Positions 9,019 through 18,688 of a stretch of 64,000 nucleotides of DNA are shown piece after piece. Below the pieces are notes generated by a model. The model saw only the letters and a program-made list of their open reading frames with translations. It made no database searches and was not told the origin of the DNA. The DNA comes from Maritimibacter sp. Lineage in GTDB: Bacteria; Pseudomonadota; Alphaproteobacteria; Rhodobacterales; Rhodobacteraceae. The stretch's first letter is position 1. Each line of letters begins with the position of its first letter. Location: contig CP051232.1 in NCBI GenBank assembly GCA_017792445.1, forward strand, positions 4,066,001 through 4,130,000, written 5' to 3'. Made by a program: the position numbers and the translations under genes.

Positions 9019-9723
9019 ATGGCTGACGACGAAGAAGACATCATCCTCAGCGAACTCGACGACGAGGAACTGGTGCAGCAGATGCACGACGACCTGTACG
9101 ACGGGCTCAAGGAAGAGATCGAAGAAGGCGTGAACATCCTGCTGGAACGCGGGTGGACCCCCTACAAGATCCTGACCGAGGCGCTGGTGGGCGGCATGAC
9201 CATCGTCGGCGTCGACTTCCGCGATGGCATCCTGTTCGTGCCCGAGGTGCTGCTGGCCGCCAACGCGATGAAGGGCGGCATGGCGATCCTGAAGCCCCTG
9301 CTGGCCGAGACCGGCGCGCCGACCATCGGCCGCATGGTGATCGGCACCGTCAAGGGCGACATCCACGACATCGGCCAGAACCTTGTGACGATGATGATGG
9401 AAGGCGCCGGGTTCGAGGTGAAGAACATCGGCATCAACAACCCGGTGGAAAGCTACATCGAGGCCTGCGCCGAGTTCGACGCCGATATCCTTGGCATGTC
9501 GGCCCTGCTGACCACCACGATGCCCTACATGAAGGTCGTGATCGACGCGCTGGTGGAACAGGGTCTGCGGGACAATTACATCGTGCTGGTGGGCGGCGCT
9601 CCTTTGAACGAGGAGTTCGGCAAGGCCATCGGCGCCGACGCCTATTGCCGCGACGCGGCCGTGGCGGTCGAGACCGCGAAAGCGATGATGGCGCGCAAGC
9701 ACAACCAGATGGCGGCGGGCTGA
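9019..9723 (+). CDS. Stand-alone B12-binding (corrinoid) methyltransferase partner protein
   Basis: A 234-residue protein with the two-domain layout of MtaC/MtbC/MetH cobalamin modules. An acidic N-terminal helical cap (to about residue 100) is followed by a Rossmann-type B12 domain with the DxHxxG signature DIHDIGQN; His116 would be the lower axial cobalt ligand. MSALLTTTMPYMK and the GGAPLNEEFG loop complete the site. It carries a methyl group between methyltransferases, here plausibly from methyl-THF or a methylamine/betaine to the homocysteine methyltransferase at 6.7 kb. First gene of a four-gene operon ending with DUF1638. Confidence 0.93.
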   Translation: MADDEEDIILSELDDEELVQQMHDDLYDGLKEEIEEGVNILLERGWTPYKILTEALVGGMTIVGVDFRDGILFVPEVLLAANAMKGGMAILKPLLAETGAPTIGRMVIGTVKGDIHDIGQNLVTMMMEGAGFEVKNIGINNPVESYIEACAEFDADILGMSALLTTTMPYMKVVIDALVEQGLRDNYIVLVGGAPLNEEFGKAIGADAYCRDAAVAVETAKAMMARKHNQMAAG

Positions 9724-9798
9724 ATATGACAGCCGGGCGCAGGCAATGCTTGCGCCCTTCCGCCCCCGGCCCCACATTTACCCTCAGGAGGTAACGGG

Positions 9799-10014
9799 AT
9801 GCCGCTGGACAAATTCGTTCTACTGCTGGTGATCGTCGTCGCTGCGGCGGGGATCACAGTCTGGGTCGCCAGCCTTGTGCTGACGGCCTTCGCCGTGCCG
9901 GGTGCATGGCTTGCCTTCATCCCTGCCGCGCTGGTGGGTTACGTGGTCTGGCGCGTGATCGCCGACCGGATCGGGAACGCCGAGGACGACCACTATGACC
10001 ATATCGAAAAGTGA
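9799..10014 (+). CDS. Small two-helix membrane protein in the corrinoid operon
   Basis: A 71-residue protein with two hydrophobic helices (about residues 6-29 and 33-52) and an acidic C-terminal tail DRIGNAEDDHYDHIEK containing two histidines. A strong AGGAGGT ribosome-binding site lies at 9786-9792, supporting that it is translated. Its end overlaps the ybjQ-type gene by 20 bases. I do not recognise a family. Its position suggests a membrane partner for the downstream YbjQ/DUF1638 proteins. Confidence 0.7.
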   Translation: MPLDKFVLLLVIVVAAAGITVWVASLVLTAFAVPGAWLAFIPAALVGYVVWRVIADRIGNAEDDHYDHIEK

Positions 10015-10333
10015 CATGCTGGTCGTGACTACCGACACGGTGGCGGGACAGGAGATAGCCGAGGTTCTGGGCCTTGTGCGCGGCTCGACCGTCCGGGCAA
10101 AGCATCTGGGCACCGACATCGTTGCCGGATTGCGCAACCTCGTGGGCGGGGAAGTGCGTGAATACGCGTCGCTTCTGGCGGGCTCGCGCGAGCAGGCGAT
10201 CGACCGGATGATCGAAGAGGCGCACCAGCTTGGCGCCGACGCCGTGGTCGCGGCGCGCATCCAGACCTCGATGATCCAGCAGGGCGCGTCCGAGGTGCTG
10301 GCCTATGGCACGGCGGTCCGACTGAAGCGATGA
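9995..10333 (+). CDS. YbjQ/UPF0145 family protein
   Basis: A 112-residue protein of the YbjQ (UPF0145, sometimes called heavy-metal-binding) family: VTTDTVAGQEIAEVLGLVRG near the start, GGEVREYASLLAGSREQAIDRM in the middle and a terminal LAYGTAV strand. Family members form ring-like pentamers in known structures, but function is unsettled. It overlaps the small membrane protein gene by 20 bases and the DUF1638 gene by four bases (ATGA), indicating tight co-translation. Confidence 0.9.
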   Translation: MTISKSDMLVVTTDTVAGQEIAEVLGLVRGSTVRAKHLGTDIVAGLRNLVGGEVREYASLLAGSREQAIDRMIEEAHQLGADAVVAARIQTSMIQQGASEVLAYGTAVRLKR

Positions 10334-11004
10334 CCGCGCCCGCGCCGGACGACGCGACGCTGACGACGTCCGGAATGGCTGCCGGCGGTGGCGCGACCAC
10401 CCTGCTGATTGCCTGCGGCGCGCTGGCCCGCGAGATCCTCGCGCTGATCGAGGCGAACGGCTGGACCCATCTCGACCTGATGTGCCTGCCCGCGATCCTG
10501 CACAACCGCCCCGACCGCATCCCCGACGCGGTGGAAGCCGCCGTGCTGAAGCACCGGCCCCGGTATGACGCGATCCACGTGGTCTATGCGGACTGCGGCA
10601 CCGGCGGTTTGCTGGCCCGTAAATGCGCGGATCTGGGTGTCGGGATGCTGGAGGGTCCGCATTGCTATGCGTTCTTCGAGGGCAATGAGACCTTCCTTGC
10701 CCGGGCCGAGGACGAATTCACCGCCTTCTACCTGACCGATTTCCTTGTCCGCCAGTTCGAGGCCTTCGTCTGGAAGCCGCTTGGCCTTGATCGCCATCCC
10801 GAGCTGCTGCCCACCTACTTCGGTCACTACGAAAAGCTGGTCTATCAGGCGCAGACGGACGATCCGGCGCTGGACGCCCGTGCGCGTGACTGCGCCGCCC
10901 GCATGGGGCTGGCCTACGAACGTCGGTTCACCGGCTACGGCGATCTGGCGACGGCGCTGACCGGCTGGGCAGGTGAAAGCGTGGCGGATACCCGCAATCT
11001 CTGA
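10330..11004 (+). CDS. DUF1638 family protein
   Basis: A 224-residue DUF1638 protein. Conserved-looking segments are LLIACGALAREILAL, YADCGTGG (in the middle), MLEGPHCYAFFEG and GHYEKLVY, rich in Cys and His and suggestive of a metal or corrinoid interaction. DUF1638 genes commonly sit beside corrinoid proteins and MttB/MtbB-type methyltransferases, as here. The biochemical role is not established. The ATG at 10330 overlaps the ybjQ-type stop; an internal ATG at 10375 is nearer the conserved domain and could be the true start. Confidence 0.88.
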   Translation: MTAPAPDDATLTTSGMAAGGGATTLLIACGALAREILALIEANGWTHLDLMCLPAILHNRPDRIPDAVEAAVLKHRPRYDAIHVVYADCGTGGLLARKCADLGVGMLEGPHCYAFFEGNETFLARAEDEFTAFYLTDFLVRQFEAFVWKPLGLDRHPELLPTYFGHYEKLVYQAQTDDPALDARARDCAARMGLAYERRFTGYGDLATALTGWAGESVADTRNL

Positions 11005-11019
11005 ACGGGTGAAACGGAA

Positions 11020-11051
11020 AGGCCCGCCCGGCTGTCGTGCCGAGCGGGCCT
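11020..11051 (+). terminator. Rho-independent-type terminator after DUF1638
   Basis: An 8-base perfect stem AGGCCCGC / GCGGGCCT encloses a 16-base spacer that can pair further, followed by TATTTGT. It lies 16 bases after the DUF1638 stop and probably ends the corrinoid operon. The convergent gene at 11105 may share it. Confidence 0.7.
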
Positions 11052-11104
11052 ATTTGTCTACACCGTCTGCCGTGGCTGGCCGGTTGCCCGGCCCCGTGCA
11101 GAAG

Positions 11105-11287
11105 TTACGCCATCCTGTGATCCGGCGTGCGGGCGATGATCCACACCGCATGAACGATGCCCGGGATGTAGCCGAGGATCGTCAGCAGGATGTTCAGCCA
11201 GAAATGCTTGCCAAGCCCGACCTGCAGGAACACGCCGAGGGGCGGCAAAAGGATTGCGCAGATGATACGAATAAGGTCCATTGTCAT
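11105..11287 (-). CDS. YqaE/Pmp3 family small membrane protein
   Basis: A 60-residue protein with two membrane helices and the Pmp3/YqaE signature: IICAILLPPLGVFLQVGLG, then FWLNILLTILGYIPGIVHAVW. Members are stress-related membrane proteins in yeast, plants and bacteria. Start is at 11287 (MTMDL) or two codons later at 11281. Monocistronic, divergent from icd. Confidence 0.92.
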   Translation of the reverse strand: MTMDLIRIICAILLPPLGVFLQVGLGKHFWLNILLTILGYIPGIVHAVWIIARTPDHRMA

Positions 11288-11345
11288 GCCTCCTAGTTGC
11301 CCCCTCAACGTGGTGTCCTGCGATTTGGTTCCCTCGCGTCCGATT

Positions 11346-11365
11346 TGGTATGCGATTGCATACCA
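11346..11365. promoter_or_regulatory. Perfect 20-base inverted repeat in the icd promoter region
   Basis: TGGTATGC-GATT-GCATACCA has 8-base perfect arms and lies 68-87 bases before the icd ATG, between icd and the divergent yqaE-type gene. Symmetry and size suit a dimeric repressor such as a GntR-family protein. No regulator gene is adjacent. Confidence 0.5.
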
Positions 11366-11432
11366 TCTTCCCCCGCAATGCCTTTTCCGCTAAGAGCGCG
11401 ATAGCCCCGCGATTCCAGCCATCGGAGACCCC

Positions 11433-12647
11433 ATGACCAAGATCAAGGTGGACAACCCTGTCGTCGACATCGACGGCGACGAGATGACCCGCATCATCTG
11501 GGACTTCATCAAGCAGAAGCTGATCCTGCCCTATCTGGACATCGACCTGCTGTACTACGACCTGTCGATTCAGGTCCGCGACGAGACCGACGACCAGATC
11601 ACCATCGACGCCGCCGAGAAGATCAAAGAGGTCGGCGTCGGCGTGAAATGCGCCACGATCACCCCGGACGAAGCCCGGGTCGAGGAATTCGGCCTGAAGA
11701 AGATGTGGCGCAGCCCCAACGGGACGATCCGCAACATCCTTGGCGGCGTGGTGTTCCGTCAGCCGATCATCTGCCGCAACGTGCCGCGCCTTGTGCCGGG
11801 CTGGACCAAGCCCGTCGTCGTTGGCCGCCACGCGTTCGGCGACCAGTACAAGGCCACCGACTTCCGGTTCCCCGGCAAGGGCAAGATCACCCTCAAGTTC
11901 GAGGGCGAGGACGGTACGGTGATCGAGAAAGAGGTCTACGACGCCCCCTCGTCCGGCGTGACGATGGCGATGTACAACCTTGACGAGTCGATCATGGATT
12001 TCGCCCGCGCCTCGTTCAACTACGGCCTGAACCTTGGCTGGCCGGTGTACCTGTCGACCAAGAACACGATCATCAAGGCCTATGACGGCCGGTTCAAGGA
12101 CCTGTTCCAGCAGGTCTTCGAGGAAGAGTTCGAGGCCCAGTTCAAGGAAAAGGGCCTGTGGTACGAGCACCGGCTGATCGACGACATGGTGGCGTCCTCG
12201 CTGAAATGGTCGGGCGGCTATGTCTGGGCCTGCAAGAACTACGATGGCGACGTGCAGTCCGACACCGTGGCGCAGGGCTATGGCTCGCTGGGCCTGATGA
12301 CCTCGCAGCTGATGACGCCCGACGGCAAGATCGTCGAGGCCGAGGCGGCGCATGGCACCGTGACCCGCCACTATCGCCAGCACCAGGAAGGCAAGCAGAC
12401 CTCGACCAACTCGATCGCGTCGATCTACGCGTGGACCGGCGGTCTGAAGCACCGCGCCAAGCTGGACGAGAACATCGCGCTGATGTCCTTCGCCACCACG
12501 CTGGAGAAGGTCGTCGTGCAGACGGTCGAGGACGGGTTCATGACCAAGGACCTCGCCCTGCTGGTCGGCCCGGATCAGGGCTGGCTGACGACGATGGGTT
12601 TCCTTGAGAAGATCGACGAGAACCTGAACAAGGCGCTGGTCGGATAG
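11433..12647 (+). CDS. icd: NADP-dependent isocitrate dehydrogenase
   Basis: A 404-residue homodimeric-type isocitrate dehydrogenase of the eukaryote-like subgroup ([20 protein letters not shown] start). Substrate residues appear in [16 protein letters not shown], and the metal-binding region in the segment around [18 protein letters not shown] near residue 310 is the NADP-binding region. It converts isocitrate to 2-oxoglutarate in the TCA cycle. Length and sequence are fully normal. A perfect palindrome lies in its promoter region. Confidence 0.97.
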   Translation: MTKIKVDNPVVDIDGDEMTRIIWDFIKQKLILPYLDIDLLYYDLSIQVRDETDDQITIDAAEKIKEVGVGVKCATITPDEARVEEFGLKKMWRSPNGTIRNILGGVVFRQPIICRNVPRLVPGWTKPVVVGRHAFGDQYKATDFRFPGKGKITLKFEGEDGTVIEKEVYDAPSSGVTMAMYNLDESIMDFARASFNYGLNLGWPVYLSTKNTIIKAYDGRFKDLFQQVFEEEFEAQFKEKGLWYEHRLIDDMVASSLKWSGGYVWACKNYDGDVQSDTVAQGYGSLGLMTSQLMTPDGKIVEAEAAHGTVTRHYRQHQEGKQTSTNSIASIYAWTGGLKHRAKLDENIALMSFATTLEKVVVQTVEDGFMTKDLALLVGPDQGWLTTMGFLEKIDENLNKALVG

Positions 12648-12657
12648 GCCACGCTCT

Positions 12658-12681
12658 GCCCGCGCGGCTGTCCGCGCGGGC
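12658..12681 (+). terminator. GC-rich hairpin after icd, possible terminator
   Basis: Ten-base perfect stem GCCCGCGCGG / CCGCGCGGGC with a CTGT loop, 10 bases after the icd stop. There is no T-tract, so it may be a Rho-assisted 3' end or an RNA-stabilising hairpin. Confidence 0.5.
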
Positions 12682-12761
12682 GACGCGACCGAGGTCCGGG
12701 GGACAATTACGGTTCCTTAACCGAACTCGTGCAGTGTCCACGCAAAAGCTGCGTGGTCTCG

Positions 12762-13853
12762 ATGCCGATTGTCGCGATATACGAATGGGACCGGGTCAAC
12801 CTGCCGGGGCACCTGACACAGTCCAACATCCTGTACGACATGGATGCCAACCACCCCAATGCGCAGTACTACGACCCGGCGCAGCCCACGTGGACGGGAC
12901 ATACCTATACCTACCAGGGCGGGGCGCCGGCGCAGCTTCACATCACCGATGACGACCCGTATTTCGAAGACGGCTATACGGAAACCGGCGCGGCGCAGGT
13001 CCTGAACCAGGACGTCGTGCTGAACGGCAAGACCTACAGCGCAGGCGACGTGGTTCAGGCGGAATTTTCGCTGGTGGATGCCGCCGGGGTCGAGGTCTGG
13101 GTCATCCGCATCGGCGGCGAGAACGTGGGGTTCTCGGTCCCGTCATGGGTGACCAGCTTCCCGCCGGGTTCGACCTTTCACCCGGTCGAGTCGCGCGATG
13201 GCGACCCCGCCGGCAGCAGCGACAACACCTCGATTTCCGAGCTCTATGCCAACGTCGCCTGCTTCACCGTCGACTGCCCCGTCGCGACACCGTTCGGCGC
13301 GGTGCCGGCGGGCAAGCTGCGCACCGGGGACCGGGTTTCGACGCTGGACCACGGGCCGCAGCCGATCCTGTGGGCCGGTCGCAGCCGGGCTGACTTTCGC
13401 GGGCGCGAGGATGGCCGCAGGCCGATCCGGTTCGAGCCCGGCGCCCTTGGCCCCGGCACGCCGTCGGTGCCGGTGGACCTGTCGCCGCAGCATCGCGTGG
13501 TGATGCCGGATACGGCGGGCGGGATGACCTTCGCCCCCGCCTGCGGTCTGCTGCCGCTGCGCGGGGTTCGCGTGCGCCACGGCTGCGCCGCGACGGTCTA
13601 TGTGCATGTTCTGATGCCTCGGCACGAAATCCTGGACTGCGCCGGGATGCGCGCCGAAAGCCTGTACCCCGGCCCGATGGCGCTGACCGCGCTGTCGCCC
13701 TCGGCCCGCGCGGGGCTTCGTCGGGCGTTGCAGGTCTATGGCCAGACGCCGGAAACCTACGGCGACCTCGCCTGCCCGTCTTTGTCGCGGCGCGAGGCTG
13801 CGGATTGGGCGCGGAAGCAGCGGCAGGTGGCGGACTGCCGCGAACATCATTGA
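12762..13853 (+). CDS. Hint-domain protein (Hint_2 type)
   Basis: A 363-residue protein. Residues ~1-165 form an unrecognised, acidic, aromatic-rich domain (YEWDRVNLPGHL, GHTYTYQGG). Residues ~165-310 form a Hedgehog/intein-type Hint domain: the CFTVDCPVATPFGAVPAG start carries the candidate nucleophile Cys, then LRTGDRV, SPQHRVVM and PRHEILD. Stand-alone Hint proteins of this type are common in Rhodobacterales and of unknown role; self-cleavage is possible. No signal peptide is evident. The ATG at 12762 is chosen because translation upstream of it looks unlike protein. Confidence 0.85.
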   Translation: MPIVAIYEWDRVNLPGHLTQSNILYDMDANHPNAQYYDPAQPTWTGHTYTYQGGAPAQLHITDDDPYFEDGYTETGAAQVLNQDVVLNGKTYSAGDVVQAEFSLVDAAGVEVWVIRIGGENVGFSVPSWVTSFPPGSTFHPVESRDGDPAGSSDNTSISELYANVACFTVDCPVATPFGAVPAGKLRTGDRVSTLDHGPQPILWAGRSRADFRGREDGRRPIRFEPGALGPGTPSVPVDLSPQHRVVMPDTAGGMTFAPACGLLPLRGVRVRHGCAATVYVHVLMPRHEILDCAGMRAESLYPGPMALTALSPSARAGLRRALQVYGQTPETYGDLACPSLSRREAADWARKQRQVADCREHH

Positions 13854-13884
13854 CGGGTCAGCTTGTCTGCCCTAATTGCCGCGT

Positions 13885-14499
13885 ATGCGAAAGGATCTGC
13901 CGAACTCTGTCGAACACACGCCGCTGGACGATGTCCAGGGGCTTGGTATCGGTATCTTCCTGTGCGGGATCGGCGTCCACATCCTGACCAGCGCCGGCCT
14001 GATCACCGGCCAGACGGCCGGGATCGCGGTGATCATCTCTTACCTGTCGGGCTGGTCCTTCGGTGTGGTGTTCTTCATCGTGAACCTGCCTTTCTACCTG
14101 CTCGCCTATCGCCGGCTGGGGGCCGAGTTCACCTTCAAGTCGCTTTTGTCGGTCACCCTGCTGTCGGTCATCACCTCGGTCCTGCCGATAGGCTGGACGG
14201 TGGGAGATATGGCGCCGGGCGTTGCCGCCGTGGTGTTCGGCACCACCGTCGGCATCGGCCTGCTGGCGATGTTCCGGCACAACGGGTCACTCGGCGGGCT
14301 GGGTGTCGTGGCGCTGCTGGTGCAGGACACGACCGGCTTCAAGGCGGGCTATGTCCAGCTGATCGCCGATGCGGTGATCTTCGCAATCGGCTTTCTGCTG
14401 TTCCCGCCCACGGTGATCCTGTGGTCGCTGCTGGGCGCGGTGGTGCTGAACCTGACGATCGCCTTCAATCACCGCCGCGACCGCTACATCGCCACCTGA
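13885..14499 (+). CDS. YitT-family membrane protein
   Basis: A 204-residue membrane protein with about five helices and YitT-like segments: GLITGQTAGIAVIISYLSG, LPFYLLAYRRLG and GGLGVVALLVQDTTGFKAG. It lacks the cytoplasmic C-terminal DUF2179 domain of Bacillus YitT (about 280 residues), as many proteobacterial members do. Function unknown, presumably transport. Convergent, overlapping the amidohydrolase 3' end by 16 bases. Confidence 0.82.
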   Translation: MRKDLPNSVEHTPLDDVQGLGIGIFLCGIGVHILTSAGLITGQTAGIAVIISYLSGWSFGVVFFIVNLPFYLLAYRRLGAEFTFKSLLSVTLLSVITSVLPIGWTVGDMAPGVAAVVFGTTVGIGLLAMFRHNGSLGGLGVVALLVQDTTGFKAGYVQLIADAVIFAIGFLLFPPTVILWSLLGAVVLNLTIAFNHRRDRYIAT

Positions 14500-15500
14500 T
14501 CCGCGTGGACTTTCTGCCAGCGCCGGATCGCCGCTGCCGCCAGCCGCGCGAGGTTGTTGCCCATGTAGCCCGCCACCACCTTGTCGCCGAACATCCCCGG
14601 CTTCAGGCGCGGGTCCGGGTTGCCCTGCCCCTGGGCCAAGGCCCCGAACATCGCGCGGTAGCCGCCGAAGTTCCACGTCATCCGGCCATAGGGCGCGTCC
14701 GACGCACAGGCGATCCGGGCCGCCGCCTCGGGCCCGGCGGCGGTATAGGCGATCAGGTCGCTTTCGATATGCGTGTCGCGCTTGGCCGACAGGACGTAAA
14801 AGATGTTCGGCACCTCCAGCCCGTAGGCGCGTGCCTTGGCGTAGGTCTCGTCCGAGTCCGGATAGGACGCGCCGCCACCGCCCATGTGGACCCCGATCAC
14901 CGGCACGTCCGGGAAAGCCTCGGCCACCGCGCGCAGGTCCTCGGCCGGGGTATAGGGCGTGTCCGCGCCGAAATGAAACGCGGGCACCGCACCGCGCTCG
15001 ACGATCCGCGCGACGGTGGTCATCACCGGCTCTGACGCCATGCGATAAGCGTTCTGGGCCGGGTTCATCTTGACGATGGCCATGCCCAGTTCACCGGTCA
15101 GCTGGTCGACCAGCTGCAGCGCACCCTCCAGCCCCAGCGCCTTGGGGTCGGTCCATCCCGCCGCGATGAAGCGCCCGGGAAACCGCTGCGCCGCGTCGGC
15201 GATATAGCGATTGGCGGCCAGCAATGCCTGGTAGTTCGCCGCCGGGTCGTCGCCGTATTCGGTCGCCGCCGGGTTCTGCCAGACCAGCGCCATGTCGACC
15301 CCCGCCGCGTCCATCTCGGCCACCGCATCCTCGGCCGAGATCGTGCGGCCATGGTAATAGTCGTCGCTCGCCGCGCGCCGTTTCCGCTGCCAGTCGGGCA
15401 GCCGGTCGGGGTCGGTGATATGCACGTCGCCGTCGATCACCAGATCGCCCGCGCCTTCCAGCCGCGCCAGCAGCGCGCCCATGTCCCTGGCCGTTGTCAT
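14484..15500 (-). CDS. Amidohydrolase-family protein (COG2159-like)
   Basis: A 338-residue TIM-barrel hydrolase. DGDVHITD near residue 23 carries a single His in the position of the usual HxH, then PAFHFGADTPYT, GVHMGGGGASYPD and CASDAPYG supply the later His and Asp ligands. This pattern suits metal-dependent decarboxylases or hydrolases of the ACMSD-like group. The substrate cannot be inferred. A GGAG ribosome-binding site precedes the ATG. It is divergent from the SMR pump. Confidence 0.75.
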   Translation of the reverse strand: MTTARDMGALLARLEGAGDLVIDGDVHITDPDRLPDWQRKRRAASDDYYHGRTISAEDAVAEMDAAGVDMALVWQNPAATEYGDDPAANYQALLAANRYIADAAQRFPGRFIAAGWTDPKALGLEGALQLVDQLTGELGMAIVKMNPAQNAYRMASEPVMTTVARIVERGAVPAFHFGADTPYTPAEDLRAVAEAFPDVPVIGVHMGGGGASYPDSDETYAKARAYGLEVPNIFYVLSAKRDTHIESDLIAYTAAGPEAAARIACASDAPYGRMTWNFGGYRAMFGALAQGQGNPDPRLKPGMFGDKVVAGYMGNNLARLAAAAIRRWQKVHADQVAM

Positions 15501-15610
15501 GGGAAGCTCCTCCCTGTCCCTGCGGCAAGCCTACACGCATCGCGCCATTGGCGAAACGTGCTTCCCCCGCCCCCGTCTCCGGGCTAGGGGTCAGGGGAAG
15601 GAGCCTCCCC

Positions 15611-15943
15611 ATGATGACCTACGTCTACCTCGTGCTCGCCATCCTCAGCGAGACCATCGGGACCACCGCGCTGCAGGCCAGCCAGCAGTTCACCCGGCCG
15701 ATCCCAACGGTGGTGGTTTTCGTGGCCTATGGCGTCAGCTTCTACCTGCTGGCGATGGTGCTGAAGACGGTGCCCGTAGGCGTGGCCTATGCGCTATGGT
15801 CGGGGCTGGGCATCGTGTTTATCGCGCTGATCGGCTTTCTTGCCTTCAACCAGCGGCTGGACCTGCCCGCGATCCTTGGCATCGCGCTGATCCTGACCGG
15901 CATTCTGGTCATCCATCTGTTCTCTAAAACGGCACCGCACTGA
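15611..15943 (+). CDS. Small multidrug resistance (SMR) family transporter
   Basis: A 110-residue, four-helix protein with the SMR signature: conserved Glu in LAILSETIGTTALQ (helix 1), then VAYALWSGLGIVFIALIG and a final LTGILVIHLFS. EmrE/QacE/SugE relatives export cationic drugs, quaternary amines or guanidinium with proton antiport; residues seen here do not decide between these. An AAGGAG site precedes the ATG. No guanidine riboswitch motif was recognised upstream. Confidence 0.93.
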   Translation: MMTYVYLVLAILSETIGTTALQASQQFTRPIPTVVVFVAYGVSFYLLAMVLKTVPVGVAYALWSGLGIVFIALIGFLAFNQRLDLPAILGIALILTGILVIHLFSKTAPH

Positions 15944-16040
15944 CGTTACGACGGCTTTGCGCCCAGAACATGCCGCTAGGGCTGGCCTTTCCGCCCGTCC
16001 CACGGTATCCGCGCGCCAACTCCCCTTACGGACACGACCC

Positions 16041-17855
<1,815 letters not shown>

Positions 17856-17875
17856 CGATCCTAAACACAATTGCC

Positions 17876-17912
17876 CGGCATGGGGCGGGTTTGCTAACCT
17901 TGCCCCATGCCG
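17876..17912 (+). promoter_or_regulatory. Hairpin that includes the start codon of the next gene
   Basis: Arms CGGCATGGGGC (17876-17886) and GCCCCATGCCG (17902-17912) are perfectly complementary over 11 bases with a 15-base loop. The ATG of the following gene (17907-17909) lies inside the right arm. It could act as the typA terminator or hide the start codon in the mRNA. Confidence 0.6.
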
Positions 17913-18590
17913 AGCCATCGTCCGATATGGTCGCTGACGGCCCTTCCGGGCCTGCTCGCCGCACTATCCGGCGACGCCCTTGCGCTTGATTGCTTCGCCG
18001 ACGGGCGCGTGTCCATTACCGGGGGCGAGCCCGCGTTGGAACAGCACGTCTGCGATGTCGTCGGGGCCGCCTTGCCCGAACTCGCCTCGTGCAATCTTCC
18101 GCTGACCGCCCCGTTATCCATCGAAGTGATAGACGACCTGCCGGGCGACTGTGTGGGCATGTACCACTGTGGCGAAGAGCGGATCGAGATCCTGTCGCTC
18201 GACGACACCGCCGCCGTCCGCTCTGCCGACAGTCCGCTGCGCGATCTGGATGACGCGGCTTTTCATGACAGTGTCATCGTCCACGAACTTGCCCACGCTC
18301 TGCACGATCAGGTCCCCTGCCCGCTGGAAAGCTGCATCGTATCCGCCGAGTACGTGGCCTATACGATGCAGGTCCGCAGCCTGACGCCCGACGCCATTGC
18401 CGCCTTCGAAGAACGAGGCGGCATCGAGGGCCGCGTGTCCCGCGACGATCTGACCTTGATGATGCTGTTCATGGCGCCGCACCGTTTCTCGGCGACCGCG
18501 TGGGCGCATTTCACGCAACGGCCCGACGGATGCGCCTATATCGGCCAGATCATGTCGGGCGCCATTCTTCTGGACAGCGAACGTCCCTGA
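17907..18590 (+). CDS. Putative secreted zinc metallopeptidase with HELAH motif
   Basis: A 227-residue protein with a signal peptide (cleavage likely after ALA near residue 26) and seven or more cysteines, consistent with an oxidised periplasmic domain. SVIVHELAHALHDQ (near residue 126) matches the HExxH zinc-peptidase motif; a conserved third ligand is not obvious, though Glu of SAEYVAYTM is a candidate. No close family was recognised. Its start codon is buried in a strong hairpin and no clear ribosome-binding site precedes it. A terminator follows immediately. Confidence 0.7.
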   Translation: MPSHRPIWSLTALPGLLAALSGDALALDCFADGRVSITGGEPALEQHVCDVVGAALPELASCNLPLTAPLSIEVIDDLPGDCVGMYHCGEERIEILSLDDTAAVRSADSPLRDLDDAAFHDSVIVHELAHALHDQVPCPLESCIVSAEYVAYTMQVRSLTPDAIAAFEERGGIEGRVSRDDLTLMMLFMAPHRFSATAWAHFTQRPDGCAYIGQIMSGAILLDSERP

Positions 18591-18604
18591 GACGGAACGA
18601 AATA

Positions 18605-18630
18605 TGCGCGGGCCCGAAGGCCCGCGCATT
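18605..18630 (+). terminator. Terminator after the HELAH protein gene
   Basis: Eleven-base perfect stem ATGCGCGGGCC / GGCCCGCGCAT with a CGAA tetraloop, followed by TGTTCT; 15 bases after the stop codon. Confidence 0.75.
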
Positions 18631-18688
18631 GTTCTAGGATCAATTCAATAAGGTTACCGGCGGGGATGACGCCAGCGTACCGGACAGA

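Noticed and set aside
15501-15610. Guanidine riboswitch ahead of the SMR transporter
   Set aside because: No paired hairpins with ACGR loops and no ykkC-like core could be recognised.
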